Assembly: GCA_034509925.1 (NCBI GenBank) | Contig: CM067532.1 | Coordinates: 7,738,680-7,802,679, forward strand | Source of the DNA: Hirudinaria manillensis | Taxonomy: Eukaryota; Annelida; Clitellata; Hirudinida; Hirudinidae | Reading direction: 5' to 3' | DNA length: 64,000 bases | Shown: positions 24,142-42,180 of the stretch, one piece after another | How positions within the stretch are numbered: the stretch's first letter is position 1 | Layout: the number at the start of each line of letters is the position of its first letter | Position numbers and translations under genes: made by a program | The notes under the pieces: generated by a model | Told to the model about the DNA's origin: nothing | Database searches by the model: none | What the model saw: the letters and a program-made list of their open reading frames with translations, nothing else

Positions 24142-25506
24142 TTGCAAGCGATCGCAGAGCCGAGTTGCAGATTCTTCGCTTTCAGATGACACGTGGCCGC
24201 TGGTTTCTAATCGTATAAGTTCTAGTTTGAGTTGTTTTTTAACTTTTTAGATCAATTGGCACTCCCTCGGGGACTTAATACAACAGCCATTGCTCCCAGC
24301 CGTTACTCCCGACAGAGAGCCGAACATTTTGCAACTTATTGTCATGGCGCGTCGACTTAAATCTTAATTAAGTAATCTTAAGTGATCGATTGTTGCCAAC
24401 TTTTGTAAGGATCTTTTCTTGGCGTCCGCGGGTCACCTTCTCCGGGTTCTTCTCTGGACGTTCACTTTGGTATGTAAAACGGGATGTTCTGGACTTGTAC
24501 ACATTCTTTGACGTTGACTCGATGCTCAACTTTTATATTTTGGTATCTTTCTGCTTGCTGTGTTAGAACTTTGAACATCCTCGTGACATTGGAAGTCGTA
24601 CAAAATTGGAGATTGGATTTTTTTTTACAGTTAACTTATTAATTAGCTAATTATTTATTTATTTATTTATTAACGAGGTCGGTCTTGGGTTCTCCACAAG
24701 TCCACAAGATTTATTTTATAGCCCTCTTTATTTGTAATCTCGTATGATTTTCAAACCTGTGATCGCACGTTCTTTAAATGTTTAAGGGAAGCAATCGGTC
24801 CCAATCTCAGAATTGAACAATACTCCTGTACGTCCTGTAATCTATTTAACGTGTTTTGTAATTCTTTTTTAGGAGTTCCAATTACTTGTGAAAGTGCTTT
24901 TCTGTCTTTGATCCCATTAAGTGTAACCTCTCATCTACACTTAAAACAAAATTCTTGATGGAATCTTGATCCATCCTTCAAAGCTTGGCAGTATTCCTAG
25001 CTGTATTTGACTTTGCTATATTTTTTTTTCATCAGTCATTCCTGACTGAGTATTTTGTTATATCTAGCTGATGTTTTGTGATCTTTGTAGTTTATATTTA
25101 CATTGTTTGCAACAAGTTTTGTCCTTTCAATAAAACTTGAAAACAACACGAATGCAGAAACTTTTTACTAAGCAAGCCAATAAGTTATTGAGACATTGTT
25201 GATTTGACATTGGTGTGGCATAAAATTATTTCAAAGCAGCCAAAAAGAAAGGGCTTTGTCGGCAAAAGCCGTATGCCGCATATTAGCACGCTTGCCTAAG
25301 AGTGACAATAAAATTTGGAATCTATAAAGGGTGTGACTTAATAACTACCATGATCTCATGAAAGATTAAATAAGTCCATAACATCTTAGCTATAATTGCC
25401 TCTGGCAAGGCATAAAGAAGTTTGAACAACTTGAACATGTCTGCCAAGGGAGACTTGTAGAAATGTGCAATACTAGATTTTTATCTGAAAGGTTCTTTGA
25501 TGCAAC
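24142..25506. other. eIF4G 3' UTR and convergent gap to VAMP
   Basis: Contains the eIF4G 3' untranslated region with an AATAAA at about 25129 as the best poly(A) signal and another at about 25308. The first part (24142-24480) is GC-richer. The rest is T-rich. On the reverse strand the VAMP stop lies at 25507, so the two 3' ends converge within about 0.4 kb. No further gene is seen. Confidence 0.55.
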
Positions 25507-26287
25507 TCAAAGTAATTTTACAAACAAAACAACTAGAAATAGATAAAAATTTTGTGTTTAGATTTGTGAATAACAATATTTTTAAAAAAATAAAATAAAT
25601 TCTCACCAATAGCAGCTAGAGTTCCAACCATGATGATTAAAAACAAAGTTATCTGAAATGCAAAGGATTCTGAATAATTGTTATAAAAATCAAAAACTAC
25701 ATAGAAGCATCCATAAAATTTACATTAAAATATAATGCAAGTTGATTCACAATTCATCATTTCCTTACCAAATAACTATATAATATGTGTTAGAAGTTAA
25801 TATTTACAATGCCCGGCTGTTCATTTAGTGATATTTAAGCTTACCTTACAATTCTCCCAGGTAGACTTCCTCTTAAGATCAGTAGTTGTACTTTCAAATT
25901 GTTGTGCTTCTGTCTCTAATGATTCTAATCAAGGAACCCAATCACTTAATTGTTATCAAAATAATTAAATTAGATCGCATTTTACATATCAATAAACAAC
26001 TGTAGTGCTTAATGTTTAGAAATCGATCAAAAGGTTAGAGCAGATCATATTTCTGAAGCTGGTTGCAACTATGCTGATTAAGTGCTACTAACTAGCTCTA
26101 TTTTCCAATCCTTCTAAATTCTCCTTTCTTTCTAGAACTTTGTCAACGTTAACTCTCATTATATCAACTACCTAAATAAATAGTAAGACATTAGTTCATA
26201 AATCAAATTCATTGTTATGTTTGTTATGCAAACTTGATCAACTTGAGTCTGAGTCGCTTGTAAGTTTTCGTTAGTTAAAGAAGTCAT
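25507..26287 (-). CDS. VAMP: Synaptobrevin / VAMP (R-SNARE)
   Basis: Vesicle-membrane R-SNARE that pairs with syntaxin and SNAP-25-type Q-SNAREs in membrane fusion. Five small exons, each too short for ordinary ORF detection: 26287-26234, 26171-26093, 25924-25845, 25652-25607 and 25532-25507. Their phases close to give 94 residues. The SNARE helix reads QVDQVVDIMRVNVDKVLERK, then LENRAKSLETEAQQFES, then LKRK before the membrane. VVDIMRVNVDKVLER is the hallmark of the VAMP1/2/3 family, and the central Arg of the zero layer is visible in MRVN. The single C-terminal membrane segment begins ITLFLIIMVGTLAAI, and almost nothing follows it (ends FVKLL). The usual membrane-proximal WW pair is changed to STWENCK. 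The last exon (8 codons) is the least certain. Reading through its intron would add a different short tail. Confidence 0.88.
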
Positions 26288-26544
26288 GACACAAAATATA
26301 TTTTTAATTACTATGCAGCGAGTTGTTACTTTAAAAAAGTTAACATATGTTTTGCGACAGCATTGTTATACGGGCCCAAGCTACCAAACTTTCCTGGCCC
26401 ACACATCAATTCATATTAATATTCATAGTTTTAAGAGCGAAATAGAAATTTTATCTTTAAGTGCAATCTTATCAACATTAGCTAATCTAATTGATAAGTA
26501 ATTTGCGTTCTACATCATTACAAATCGAGTCCTTAGCAACGATC
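26288..26544. promoter_or_regulatory. Short bidirectional promoter region, VAMP / RIIAD1-like
   Basis: Only 257 bp separate the two divergent start codons. It is AT-rich with no evident TATA or Inr that I would stand on. Both 5' UTRs must lie in it unless upstream noncoding exons exist. Confidence 0.5.
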
Positions 26545-27099
26545 ATGGCATCCATGTCGAAACAAAAAATGTCGAAAAAAATGTCGAAAGAAATGTCGAA
26601 AGAGAAGCGCCGTCACGTTTTGCCTTCTAGACCAACGTGTGATCCTCCTTATGGAATGGAACCATACGACTTGCCCGGAGTGATTGATAAACTCGGCGCT
26701 TTAAGTGACTCGCAACAGGACGAGCTCTCAAAATACAAGGTCTCGTAACTTCTAGTTAATGAGACAAAATGCTAATTTATGACATAATTTCGCGAATCCA
26801 GGGCCAGCTCCGAATAGAAGATGAGCGCTATCTACGCCAGCATCCTGAAATCACGTGCATGATCAAAAATTTCACCATGGAAGTGCTCCATAACAGGCCA
26901 ACGGACATAGAGCGATTTGCAACAGGTAAAAGACCAGGCTAAAAAACAACACAATAAACCAAAATTATTTCCTGCTTATTTCCTTCCAGAATATTTCACT
27001 AATCCATTCCTCCCTGAAATTGTGGGAGGACTGCTAGAAGAACATGCCTCAAACAAGAAGATGAATCTTGCCCTCATGAACTCATTCTTAGATTATTAA
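26545..27099 (+). CDS. RIIAD1: RIIa / Dpy-30-fold domain protein, RIIAD1-like
   Basis: Three exons (26545-26739, 26802-26925, 26990-27099) give 142 residues. The C-terminal part holds the RIIa-like dimerisation/docking helix pair: YLRQHPEITCMIKNFTMEV then RPTDIERFATEYFTNPFLP. The pattern YLRxHPE...RPxDxxxFAxxYFTxPxLP is that of RIIAD1 and related docking proteins, which bind AKAP-type helices in cilia and flagella. The N-terminus begins with four MSKK/MSKE-type repeats and is basic, with a PYGMEPYDLPGVIDKLGAL segment before the docking domain. Vertebrate RIIAD1 is shorter (about 90 residues), so the N-terminal half is an extension or the real start is elsewhere. It converges with RPL17. A ciliary role is known for the family and is inferred here. 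Confidence 0.75.
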
Positions 27100-27155
27100 G
27101 ACATTAAGATGTGTGTTTCATAATTTTATTGAAAACAGTTCGGAAAGCCCTGTTT

Positions 27156-27956
27156 TTAATCCCTCATCAGCAGCTTCTGCTTCTTGAGCTTCTTCTGGGA
27201 AACCTTCTTCTTCTCCTCAGCAGGCTTTTCAATTGCTTCTTCCTTCTCAGCAAGGACAACCTCAATGTGGCATGGGCTGCTCATGTAAGCTGTAAGAAAA
27301 AGACTTGTGGTAAATGACTGAAACTTAATGGCCACGCTCATCTATTGCAACTCACCATTAATTCTTCCGTGGGCTCTGTACGTGCGCCTCCTCATCTTGG
27401 GGGCTCTGTTGACTTGGATGTGCTCAATCATGAGGTGATCGGTATCCAATCCCTAAATAGATAAAATTGATTAAGAACTAGACCTACCAGATTTTTAACC
27501 CAAAACTAATTACCTTGAATTCAGCATTGCTCTCGGCATTCTTAAGGAGCTGAAGGAGGAATTCAGCACTCTTCTTTGGCCAACGTCCTTGGGTGGTACC
27601 CCAGGCCTTAGCCTACAATAAAATTGAGCATTACAACCAAACCCATACTTCAAACTATATTATGTTAACAAACCTGTGCACATCTTCCAACTCCACCAGT
27701 GAACCTCCTGAAAGGAACACATTCCTTGTGGTTGACGACGTTCTTCAAATAGGCAACAGCCCTTCTGAGATGCATGTGCTTAATGTTTTGGGCGGTCTCC
27801 CTTGTGTTCTTGAAGTGAACACGAAGATGTGATCCACGGGCCTTAGCAGCTGCATTTAGTAAAATGTCCATGTATACGACCCGATGAGATATGCTTTACA
27901 AAGATTTCAAACTTACACTTGGCCGCATTCTCGGGGTTGAGAGAGTACCTAGTCAT
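27156..27956 (-). CDS. RPL17: 60S ribosomal protein L17 (uL22)
   Basis: Large-subunit protein lining the exit tunnel. Five coding exons (27956-27917, 27849-27674, 27612-27514, 27452-27356, 27289-27156) close in phase to 181 residues (human 184). Diagnostic stretches are [83 protein letters not shown] and [16 protein letters not shown], ending in [13 protein letters not shown] noncoding first exon at about 28121-28090 begins with the pyrimidine tract CTTCCTTTTCCC, a classical 5' TOP element, and is spliced at GTATAG to the exon beginning at 27965. The poly(A) signal AATAAA lies at about 27124-27129 on the reverse strand. I looked for C/D snoRNA boxes in the introns and found none. Confidence 0.97.
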
Positions 27957-28089
27957 CCTTTATACCTAAGAAACAGAAACATTAATTTAGACCTATAAAT
28001 GACAAGATCCATGTTTTTGTAATCCAAATTTAGACGATGAAATTTCAACTCGATTTTCTTAAAAGTTTAGCGACGTACAAAAACTATAC

Positions 28090-28121
28090 CTTCACGCCGC
28101 GACGGAATTGGGAAAAGGAAG
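28090..28121 (-). promoter_or_regulatory. RPL17 noncoding exon 1 with 5' TOP tract
   Basis: On the reverse strand the sequence CTTCCTTTTCCCAATTCC begins at about 28121 and ends at a donor after CGTGAAG at 28090. A C followed by an unbroken run of pyrimidines at the cap site is the growth-control signal of ribosomal protein mRNAs, so the transcription start is placed at or next to 28121. The exon is short, GC-rich against its surroundings, and upstream of a good acceptor at 27966. Confidence 0.7.
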
Positions 28122-29343
28122 TCGGGTGTTATCTGTCCACAACAAATAGAAATTTAGTAACTCAAGTTTATAAATCTATAAAATATTTACTATTTTGGAG
28201 TCGTGAATATAGAAAATGTTTTATTTTTAATTTTATCGTAGGCAATTCATCAATTTATTTATATTCGACTTTTTGATTTTGTTCGATTATTATTCTCGCA
28301 AAAAACTTCCTTTGTCAAATGTAAAAATCATTTATTTTTATTTTGTAATTTAAATAAAAAAAACTGAACTGGAGATGGATGATCCCTCGATAGTTGACTG
28401 GAAACCATGACTTTGTGGATGTTAATCACATCATAGAACTTGTAATAGAGTTTTTATTGAAATCGTTGTTGCTTCGTCGAGAACGCAACGCACAGAACGA
28501 CGATTCACAACTGAAATGAATTGGATTGGGGCATAAGACATTGGTCCAAGACAAAAGCTATTAAGGAAATTGTTAATTTAATCTGTTATGGAAAAATGAG
28601 GAAGACACTAATGAATATCATTAAGTCGTATTTGTATTCTTCCTTGCACTGTTCAATGATTATGAGTCAGACAACTTCTTATACCTTTAACGATAAGTCT
28701 GGAACCCTGCCACAAACTCATAAAATTTTGATGTGGCATAAGAAAATCTGTTAATGAAAAAACATCGCAAAGCACTGTTCTTAAAGATGGCTCAAATAGG
28801 CTGTCGAACTGCAACAAAGCGGTAGGCAACTCTCAAAAAACTAATTCGCATTCAACAAGTCGGATAGAAACATCAACACAACCGAGTATGGTAGATAACG
28901 CATCGCCCCACCTAAACTATCAGCGTTTTACCGGCATCAATCCATTTCGAGAACGAAATAGCTTTAGTGAATGTGTGGACAGGAAGGGACAGGTTTAAAA
29001 TGTCAAATTCCTGGACATCCTCAGCTCCCCAAGACGTCAAAAATAAAGTTTCTACAACACACCTCAGGACCATCACGTCTCATCACCAAAAACCGTCAAC
29101 GTTATTCAGTTAAAACAAACAAACAAACAGGAAATAAAACAAAGGCAAACAAATGTTTTTTTTTCACAAATAAATAAGTGCAACAGTCATCGCCTCAATA
29201 GACACGATGGAGGACGACTCGACGTGTATATACAGATGTTCGGTTTATTCAATGCACAAGTCTGTACGAATCATTAGATGTAATTGATTACAGTCACACG
29301 CTTATTACACAGAATGTAATTTTTTTTAAAAACTAGATAAGCA
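28122..29343. other. Intergenic region RPL17 / CHD1
   Basis: Holds the RPL17 upstream region and the CHD1 3' UTR. Reverse-strand AATAAA signals occur at about 29241-29246 (about 100 bp after the CHD1 stop) and 28452. The middle (28500-29150) has short open frames with no domain. Confidence 0.5.
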
Positions 29344-37400
<8,057 letters not shown>

Positions 37401-40400
37401 CCTAAGAAATTTAAAATAATCCAATAAGACAATTAAAAACCAATGAGAATACTAAGCAATCATAGTGTGGATTCAGCATTGATTGTTACTGAAATGAGAT
37501 TTATTGAGGATAAATGCACATTTAAACCAGGGCTATATTCCTTTGTCAAGCAAGCAGCTCTTGTACAAGTCCCAGATCAACATTCAATAAAGAAGATTCA
37601 ATAAATATTATAAAGCAATGAATCATCTGCAACTTTCAAAAGCATTTAGGATGAAAATGCATGAACAAGGTGACCAATGTGCCTTTAGCATTTTAAAATC
37701 ATGATAATTATTTTACACATATGCACTTCCAACAGAAAAACTTTCAAGGGCATCCCATTCTCAGTTTTGGACTTGTGATTGTGTGAATCAACAACAAATC
37801 GTCGATCTGTATTGAATTTGCAGATCACCAACAATTTGTTATGTGTCAGGTGCAATGAAAACCATCAGCCACATACAACTTGTGCAAGCATTTCCACTCA
37901 CTCACCCACAGCACAATAAACCAAAATCTCCATTTACTGGCAGGCAGGTTAGGTCCCATTTTATTTCAAATCGATGTCTAATGCAGTGTCAACAACCCAA
38001 AGAGACATTAAATCGTTGCCTGCGATTCCCGACTTAACCAAGATGCACGCTAAACCGACTTTCGTAAACAACCTCAGAGATCATGTTATTTCACGTAACC
38101 CAACCCGTAGTTGATACGAAAACTAATTCTAATAACCCAACGAGCTCGTAAAATGTTTCGCCACATAAACAAACGCTCCAACAGATTTACCGACACGACG
38201 AACGAGGTAGTCAATCAAATGGCGTATGAGGCGATAATCTGCGCCACGAGCGAGACGATTCCCAAATTCCAAATAAATGTTACGAGGCATAATGTCGATT
38301 GTAAATTACTAACGTTAAGATTAACAAGCGATAACTTCATCAACCAACTCCCTAACGACTCACGTCCGATAGGCCTCTGACGTATACCAACAAAGCAGCG
38401 AACTAAAAATGCCCGTCCGTGCCTTACCAAAAATACAAAATAGAGTCCCGGTTTGTAGATTTATTACCGAACAACACAATAACTTGCGAACGGAGGTCAA
38501 AATAATTCCAAAATTTTAATTTAGTTAACCAGAATTATCCCTTCATATAATGATTTAACTCAGGTCAGTAACAAATAATGAATGTTTCAGTATGCTTCAG
38601 CAGATGTTAGATCAATCTTAAGCAGTCTGTTGTGCCCTCCCAGAAATCTTGATGCCTCGAGCTATTTGGAAACTGCATATCTAATCAAGCCGTCAGGACC
38701 AACTGCATTCTGAACCTAAAATGGAAGTCTTAATTAAATAATTTATAGAATATAGGATTCTCTCCAGTTTACATTCCTCAAAGAAAAATATATGAAATAA
38801 AAAACTATTACTACTAAATAAGACTATTCAAAACTCAATGAAAATGCAAAATAAGTGCACTAATCATAATTCATGTCTGCATTCCCCCCCAAAAAAATTA
38901 TACCATTGGCCAAACCACTCACAAATTCCAGATCATACTATTCAAACATATACCAAAATGGTACACAAAACTCAGATCCAAAACCCCAACTTGTATGCCA
39001 CATTGAAGAAAAGTTGAGGTCAATAACAAGACCCAAGTTAACAAAATATACTATCTCTAATCCAACATAGTTTCCACAAAGTGTTTGTTCTGTGGCATTT
39101 ACATATTCAATAAAGACCTCACTAACTTGCAGCAATACACACTAACTAATTGCTGCATGATTTTTTATCTCAGGCATGCAGAGCAATTATTTTATTAGTA
39201 CAAGAACAATGATTCCAAAAAATGCCAATAGGTTTCAATTACCAATAACTAAGATATAACTAAATAATATCTTCAAACTAAAGCTTGGAACAGATATAAC
39301 ATATTGAGTCCCAATCTGGTGAACCAATGACAAAACCAAATGCCATTAAACATATTGAACCATTTGAAAAAAGTCAATTGTCATGTTGTTGTGATTATCA
39401 AGCTATATTCTCATAATATATTTCATGATCCAAAACAATATTGCCATAAGCAGGGCTTAAACAAATATATATTTAAGCACATTTGTCTATATGTGTCATC
39501 ATCAACAAATGCTTAACATGAGCGACAATCATTTCTCCCTTTATCAAATTCTCCACTTATTCGAAATTATCGAAGCACTTAAACACATCAGACCCTCAAT
39601 AAAATAATTACATGCAGATTCAAATGCCAAGCACATATTAAGATACATATATAGTAAACCACAAGATCCATAGCTGAATATTCTAAATCATTTAATTTCA
39701 AAGACTCCTTGGTATTTCCATGCTACTGTTTTCAATCAATATTTCATCATAATTCCTCATAAATTTTATACTCTGACAATGCAGCTTTCAAACACTCAAG
39801 GACTAAATTAAATATAAAAATGTATCCTAATGTATTCTGCTATAATCTCACTAATTGCATTACACAATAAAATCTCTTCTCCAAATTAAGCTAAACCTCT
39901 GTACAATATAGCACCACGGCCACATAATTAATTAAGATTTCTCAATCAATATATTTAATGAAATTTTATGGCTAAGACTATAGCAGCAACTGGAAAGACT
40001 ATTGCTGTCAGGCTTATTGACATAAACCCTTAACTTAATGAGATGTCCAAAATAACTCTACACCTCTATATGACAAACCATCTGAGATTTGATGTTTGGA
40101 ACATTAGTATAATGCAAGTCCTCAAAAGAAGCAAATGTGCTGATGCTACTAATTAATAAATTTCCATGCATTGCAAGTAATATAATCCATAAATTAAATT
40201 ACCAAAAGCCACCACCAGAGAATCGACAGATTTCAATCCATTTTCATCATTAAATCATTAAAAGTTAATCATAAATACATCATTGAAAATCAAATACTCA
40301 CCATCAACTCTAGCCCTCAAAATAATGCAATGTAAAATTTATAGTCATTGATGGCTCCAATCTTCAGCAATAGAAGCTTAAAAAAATTAAGATAATTTGA

Positions 40401-42180
40401 TCAACAATAAGATTAATAATATAGGAGGAAAATAATACACTTACAAGAATCATCCTGGACACAAAAGGCTTGTCTTCTTAATTATAACAGATTTTAGCAG
40501 TTAACCATGGTTAATCATTCAAAAGGTTCCAGTGGAGTAACTAACTAAAGATGATAAGTTGCCCTTCAGAACAAGCCTCTATATCAGAATCTATAAAAAA
40601 ATTAACTAATTCATTAATAAACTGGTCATCCATTCTAAAATTAAGATTTAAGCAACAATTAAGCCTAAGTAGTCAGACACAGAGTCGTCGCGAACACGCT
40701 CGACAGAGCCCAGCGACAAAAACTGAGGAAATTTCAAAATTTATAGCATTGCGATTCAATGAAATTCTGTTACATTACGAGCACAACAAACCTAAGACCT
40801 AAAAATATCGATTTATAAGCACTACTATCGAGTTATGACAAAAACAAAGAAAAATCGAAGATGTTAACCTCTCTAGAAGTCCCCTTCAAAAACTCGATCA
40901 AACATCTTCAAAAATGCAACCAGGAACCCTCCTTTACTGATATATGGCAATTTCGGTAGATTTTGGAGATTTTTTCACAAGAATTCGCCTCCGGACCTTC
41001 CATTTCCAACAAAACACGTCGAACAGAGCTGTTTCGGCCTGCCACGAACAACATAACTGAGCAAATGACCTCTAAACGTCCCCCAACAGATAGAAATATG
41101 GCGTATTCAGTAAGGAACTTTAACTATGCAAATTTATGCAAAAATATTTTAAGTTATTCAAAAATATATCTACGGAGAGCATTTCTATTGGCTTTGAGCA
41201 ATTTTAAAAATAAATCTTAAAATTGATTGGCTGGTTTTAAATAGTTTTCGAAACTGGATTGGATGGTTTTGTAATGATATGCAAATTATTTAACCAGAGC
41301 CTTGGATATTTAAAATATCCCCACGCACAGCCTAGGCTTAAGCTTACAGCAGCTTCCTGCCAGATAACTGCGCAGTTATTTCCATTTTCAGAAATGGCCT
41401 TTGGCTGAGGATTTTTAGCTCATTTTATTTCTTCTGAGTTTTTAATTTTAATATTTATAGGATTTTAATTTTCATCAAAGAAACAATTTTGAATACGTTG
41501 GAAGCTTTAGCCTATCGATCGCAAATTGTACTTATCCAAAGCTTATGCGTATATGTGATTGGTCAAGTAGACATTAAATTCGTTAAATTAATATAAATTA
41601 ATGTTGAGTAAATAAAAATTATATGGTATCAATTATTTATTAGTACCCTAAAATACCGTAACACGTACGTCGAGCACAAAGGTCTCTGGCTTGACAAGTG
41701 TTCAGCAAATTAGGACTTTGGAATCCATAGGTGAGGCTATGCGGGTTTAGTCTAAGCATAGCTGGAGGCAAAATGCCTTCTGCCGAGGAATCGTTGTAAC
41801 ACTTGAGTAGCTGATAAAAAATGTCGCAGCTACACGAAATATAATACATCTAAAGAAATAGGTTTCCATCCCGATCAATTGGACAGTCCTGACTATATCC
41901 TCCAACACTTAATGCAAATTTCATTAGTTAGGAGCAAGTTCTGGTCATGAAATATATAAAATTTGGCTTTATAAAATGAAAACGACGTCGAGGTTCACAA
42001 CACAAACAGAGACTTGAATAAAGAAGACGGCTGCTCCTGAAGCAGTGTCACGATTATAGCGAATAATATCCTAATGTCCGTTTTCAGAAGGTTCATCTTC
42101 TGTACAAGACTACTGTTTTAGGTGGAAGTATGGAAATGATGTGGAATTTCTATACAATAACGAACTGTTCTGTACATTTA
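37401..42180. other. AT-rich gap between CHD1 and DUS2
   Basis: About 4.8 kb without a recognised gene. Slightly CpG-richer islands at about 38040-38480 and 40660-41110 could hold CHD1 promoter or noncoding first exons on the reverse strand. The block 41100-40870 read in reverse ends in GAGAG|GTTAAC, a possible donor. A reverse open frame at 41640-41849 reads like ordinary protein but matches nothing I know. The rest (38500-40600, 41200-41640) is AT-rich with no repeats longer than a few units. Confidence 0.4.

Noticed and set aside
27156-27956. C/D-box snoRNA in RPL17 introns (as vertebrate RPL17 hosts SNORD58)
   Set aside because: Read every intron on the reverse strand and found no C box followed by a CTGA D box with terminal pairing.
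41640-41849. Reverse-strand open frame of 69 residues with ordinary composition
   Set aside because: No recognised domain, flanked by AT-rich DNA, and no convincing splice partner found.
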